Assembly: GCA_010024215.1 (NCBI GenBank)
Contig: RGHK01000006.1
Coordinates: 1-18,497 of the forward strand
From: Pseudomonadota bacterium
Lineage (GTDB): Bacteria > Pseudomonadota > Gammaproteobacteria > Magnimaribacterales > D2472
Length of the DNA: 18,497 bases
Direction of reading: 5' to 3'
Of this stretch, positions 16,069 to 18,497 are shown piece after piece (the first letter of the stretch is position 1; each line of letters opens with the position of its first letter). A program made the translations under genes and the position numbers. The notes below the pieces were generated by a model. That model made no database searches. It was not told the origin of the DNA and worked only from the letters and a program-made list of their open reading frames with translations.

Positions 16069-16790
16069 TGAATAAGAAATTTATAATTCTTATTCCTTCA
16101 AGAATTGGATCAACTAGACTTAAAAATAAACCCTTAGCTAAAATTGGATCAATGTCTCTTATCCAAAGAGTCTATATGAATGCCATTAATCTTTCTGAAA
16201 ATACCTACATAGCTACAGATTCAAAAGAAATTCAATCTCATGCTCTTTCTTTTACAACTAATATTGTTATGACCAGCCCAGATCATATATCTGGAACTGA
16301 CAGAATATGTGAAGCAGCAGGGTATTTAGATATAAATGATGAAGATTTAGTTATTAATCTTCAAGGTGATGAGCCATTTATGCCATTAGATCTTATAACT
16401 AACATAATTAATGATTTTTATACTAATGACTGTGACGTGATATCAGCATGTAATCCTCTTGATAAAGATAATGATATTGATAATCCTAATTGTGTAAAAG
16501 CTATATTAAATGAAAATAACTATGCTATTACTTTTCAAAGGAAACTAGTTAATCATGAAAATAAAAAAATTATGAGACATATAGGACTTTATGCTTATAG
16601 TTATAAAGTTCTTAAAGAATTAGTAAGCTTAAAGCCTTCAAAAAATGAAATAGATCATAAACTTGAACAACTTAGATTTTTAGATAATGGTTATTCAATT
16701 TTTCTAACTGAATATAAAAATAATATACCTCCTGGAATAGATACTGAAGATGATCTAATTATTGCTAATAAATTTTTAGAATCATTATGA
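16068..16790 (+). CDS. kdsB: CMP-Kdo synthetase (3-deoxy-manno-octulosonate cytidylyltransferase)
   Basis: Cytoplasmic enzyme that couples CTP and Kdo to CMP-Kdo, the donor for Kdo transfer to lipid A precursor. Its 240 residues match the family (E. coli about 248). The nucleotide-binding N-terminus I-P-S-R-I-G-S-T-R-L-K-N-K-P-L is at about residues 9-23, S-G-T-D-R-I-C-E-A near 75, and N-L-Q-G-D-E-P-F with metal-binding Asp101 near 97-104. R-H-I-G-L-Y-A-Y and the C-terminal P-P-G-I-D-T-E-D-D-L are also family signatures. It starts in the stop codon of the fusion gene (TAATG) and overlaps murB by 4 bases (ATGA). Confidence 0.96.
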   Translation: MNKKFIILIPSRIGSTRLKNKPLAKIGSMSLIQRVYMNAINLSENTYIATDSKEIQSHALSFTTNIVMTSPDHISGTDRICEAAGYLDINDEDLVINLQGDEPFMPLDLITNIINDFYTNDCDVISACNPLDKDNDIDNPNCVKAILNENNYAITFQRKLVNHENKKIMRHIGLYAYSYKVLKELVSLKPSKNEIDHKLEQLRFLDNGYSIFLTEYKNNIPPGIDTEDDLIIANKFLESL

Positions 16791-17785
16791 AAATAGAAGA
16801 AAATGCACTCATAAAAAACTCTCTTGGAATTAATTCAAGATGTAAGTTACTAGTAACAATAGAATCTTTAGAAGATTTACCAAAGCTAAAATCGTATATA
16901 AATGGTTCTAAAGACTACTACATAGTAGGTGAGGGAACTAATATTGTTATGCCTAACTACTTTGATGGCATTATCATCAAGGCTAATTTTAATCATATTA
17001 TCGAAGATACAGAAAATAATATTTTGAAAGTTGGTGCCGCTTTTAATTGGAATAATTTAGTTAAGCATTGTGTGTCAAACGGTATTTATGGTTTTGAAAA
17101 TCTTATAGATATACCTGGTAGTGTTGGCGCGTCTCCAATTCAAAATATAGGAGCTTATGGAAGTGAGGTTTCAGAAGTTATAGATTCTATAGATTGTTTT
17201 TGTTTAGAAACATTCCAATTTAAGACTTTATCAAATTCTGATTGTAAATTTACCTATAGAGATTCAGCACTTAAGGACTCAAAATTTTTAATCCATAACA
17301 TAAATTTCAAAATTAATCGTAATTCTTCTATTTTCTTAAATTATGAAACAATAAATAAATACATAGGTGAACATTCATTATCATCTGATGAACTATCTTT
17401 AAAAGATGTATCAGAAATAATTTCTACTATTAGATCTAGAGCATTGCCAGATCCAAATAAAATTAATAATGCTGGTAGTTTTTTTAAAAATCCTATCGTT
17501 GCAATTGAATCTATAAATTTTTCATCTTATTCAAATGATAAATTAATATTATGGGAGCAAGATAATAAATTAGTAAAAGTTGGAGCAGCTAGGCTAATAG
17601 AACTAATTAAAGATAATATATCAAAGCATCCAAATGTTTCTTTATACGATAAACATTGTCTTGTCTTAATTTCCAATGGAAAAGCAACTCAACAAGAAAT
17701 TCTTGATTATGCTTCTGAGATTAAAGATTTAGTATCTTCAACATTTAATATTGATTTAGAAATAGAACCAAATATAGTTTACTAA
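16787..17785 (+). CDS. murB: UDP-N-acetylenolpyruvoylglucosamine reductase MurB, type I
   Basis: FAD enzyme that reduces UDP-GlcNAc-enolpyruvate to UDP-MurNAc with NADPH, the second committed step of peptidoglycan synthesis. It has 332 residues (E. coli about 342). The FAD-binding segment V-G-E-G-T-N is at about 47-52 (G-E-G-T-N in place of the commoner G-G-G-S-N). P-G-S-V-G-A-S-P-I-Q-N-I-G-A-Y-G lies near 114-129, followed by F-x-Y-R-D-S. The proton-donor Ser231 is in N-A-G-S-F-F-K-N-P and the C-terminal Glu327 in L-E-I-E-P. The presence of the extra segment before the C-terminus indicates type I, as in other proteobacteria. It directly follows kdsB; the small tyrosine phosphatase gene that sits between them in Pseudomonas is absent here. 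Confidence 0.96.
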   Translation: MKIEENALIKNSLGINSRCKLLVTIESLEDLPKLKSYINGSKDYYIVGEGTNIVMPNYFDGIIIKANFNHIIEDTENNILKVGAAFNWNNLVKHCVSNGIYGFENLIDIPGSVGASPIQNIGAYGSEVSEVIDSIDCFCLETFQFKTLSNSDCKFTYRDSALKDSKFLIHNINFKINRNSSIFLNYETINKYIGEHSLSSDELSLKDVSEIISTIRSRALPDPNKINNAGSFFKNPIVAIESINFSSYSNDKLILWEQDNKLVKVGAARLIELIKDNISKHPNVSLYDKHCLVLISNGKATQQEILDYASEIKDLVSSTFNIDLEIEPNIVY

Positions 17786-17786
17786 T

Positions 17787-18389
17787 ATGTTTATATGGTC
17801 ATCTATAGCACATCTTATAGCTCTTACTAGTCCAGGTCCTGATACAGCTGTAACCATAAGGCAAGTTACGTTGCATGGAAGAAATGCTGGAATTTATTCA
17901 GCTATTGGAATTGGAGTAGGTATATATGCACATTGTCTACTTGCTATTAATGGCATCTCATTAATAGTCTTATCAAATGAATTATATAAATTAATAATTA
18001 GCATTGTTGGCGGTTCTTACTTATTTTATTTAGGGGTATCTATGATGATGTCTTCAAATATTTTAAAAGAACAGAATGATGAAAAAACATCAAATTATGG
18101 AAGTTTTTTTTTAGGATTGATAACAAATATTTTCAATGTTAAAGCTTTTATCTTTTTTGTTTCTTTATTTACTATTTTATTGGATTCAATAGACGGTATT
18201 TACTTCTATATTTACCCTATATATTTTTCAATCACATCAGCACTATGGTTTATTTTATTATCTTATCTATTAACTTCTTCTAATAAATATAATATTCACG
18301 ATAATAAACTTATTAATAGACTGCTCTCTATATTATTATGTTTTATAGGTTTGTTTGTTTTTACACGATCTCTTTATGAATATTTCTAA
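17787..18389 (+). CDS. LysE/RhtB family amino-acid exporter
   Basis: A 200-residue inner-membrane protein of the LysE/RhtB (amino acid and metabolite export) superfamily. The N-terminal signature S-P-G-P-D-T is at residues 15-20, followed by G-R-N-A-G-I-Y-S-A-I-G-I-G-V-G, where the family usually has R.G...A.G...G. About six hydrophobic segments are seen. The G-F-L-x-N-x-x-N-x-K-A-x-x-F motif appears as G-L-I-T-N-I-F-N-V-K-A-F-I-F-F near 112-126. Members export homoserine, threonine, lysine or other small molecules; the substrate is not predictable. The N-terminus is slightly shorter than usual before the SPGPDT motif. It starts one base after murB and overlaps the next gene by 14 bases. Confidence 0.9.
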   Translation: MFIWSSIAHLIALTSPGPDTAVTIRQVTLHGRNAGIYSAIGIGVGIYAHCLLAINGISLIVLSNELYKLIISIVGGSYLFYLGVSMMMSSNILKEQNDEKTSNYGSFFLGLITNIFNVKAFIFFVSLFTILLDSIDGIYFYIYPIYFSITSALWFILLSYLLTSSNKYNIHDNKLINRLLSILLCFIGLFVFTRSLYEYF

Positions 18390-18497
18390 AATAGCAAATA
18401 ATATAAAAGAATCTAATAAGTCAGAATTTCCTCCTGTCCACCTTTGGAATCCAGAAATATGCGAAGGTCAAGAAATATCTATAAATAGAGAAGGGGA
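18376..18497 (+). CDS. DUF1285 family protein, N-terminal fragment
   Basis: The first 40 codons of a gene that runs past the window end. The peptide contains F-P-P-V-H-L-W-N-P-E-I-C-E-G followed by E-I-S-I-N-R-E-G, which matches the start of DUF1285 proteins (typically 'PPVHLWNP..CG....I..DG'). These are small cytoplasmic proteobacterial proteins of unknown function. The ATG at 18376 lies inside the exporter gene, giving a 14-base overlap in a different frame. Confidence 0.8.
   Translation, partial: MNISKIANNIKESNKSEFPPVHLWNPEICEGQEISINREG

Noticed and set aside
1..18497. Mobile elements, CRISPR arrays, tRNA or rRNA genes, or a defence system
   Set aside because: No transposase, integrase, terminal repeats, regularly spaced repeats, cloverleaf-like sequence or known defence gene was seen; the content is housekeeping and envelope genes.

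Overview
The window is an AT-rich, very tightly packed stretch of a bacterial chromosome. The lipid A, Kdo and lipoprotein-sorting genes show a Gram-negative. The order lolC/E-lolD-exbB-exbD-msbA-lpxK-kdsB-murB is the arrangement known from Gammaproteobacteria such as Pseudomonas. The low GC, near absence of intergenic DNA (longest gap 33 bases), overlapping genes and small proteins point to a genome-streamlined marine lineage, most likely SAR86 or a relative. That placement is an inference from style and gene order, not a database match.

Layout. (1) 1-3577, plus strand: the tail of a hotdog-fold thioesterase, a DUF3089 alpha/beta-hydrolase, an exported-looking alpha/beta-hydrolase and a GPH-type sugar/cation symporter, all touching or overlapping. 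This looks like an uptake and hydrolysis unit of unknown substrate. (2) 3581-4999, minus strand: one DUF349 coiled-coil protein, the only gene on that strand. It faces trpS across a 33-base region holding a palindromic, apparently two-way -10 box. (3) 5033-10413, plus strand: trpS, an MFS transporter, a broken hemH, an SDR of the 2,4-dienoyl-CoA reductase type, and an aldehyde dehydrogenase of the coniferyl-aldehyde type. (4) 10421-17785, plus strand: a cell-envelope operon. It encodes lipoprotein release (LolC/E, LolD), an ExbB/ExbD proton-channel pair, a single 920-residue MsbA-LpxK fusion, KdsB and MurB. Almost every junction is a 1-base, 4-base or 8-base overlap, so translation is probably coupled throughout. 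(5) 17787-18497: a LysE/RhtB-type exporter and the start of a DUF1285 gene that runs off the window.

How the genes work together: LpxK phosphorylates the lipid A precursor, KdsB activates Kdo for its glycosylation, and MsbA flips the finished core-lipid A. LolCDE releases outer-membrane lipoproteins, and MurB makes the peptidoglycan precursor UDP-MurNAc. The block therefore covers several layers of envelope building.

The main points of interest are the MsbA-LpxK fusion, which has no usable start codon for a free LpxK; the hemH gene lacking about 40 central codons with a frame change; the shared palindromic promoter with a probably leaderless trpS mRNA; and the SDR with Trp at the usual catalytic Tyr position. 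I saw no tRNA, rRNA, CRISPR array, insertion sequence, phage gene or long repeat.
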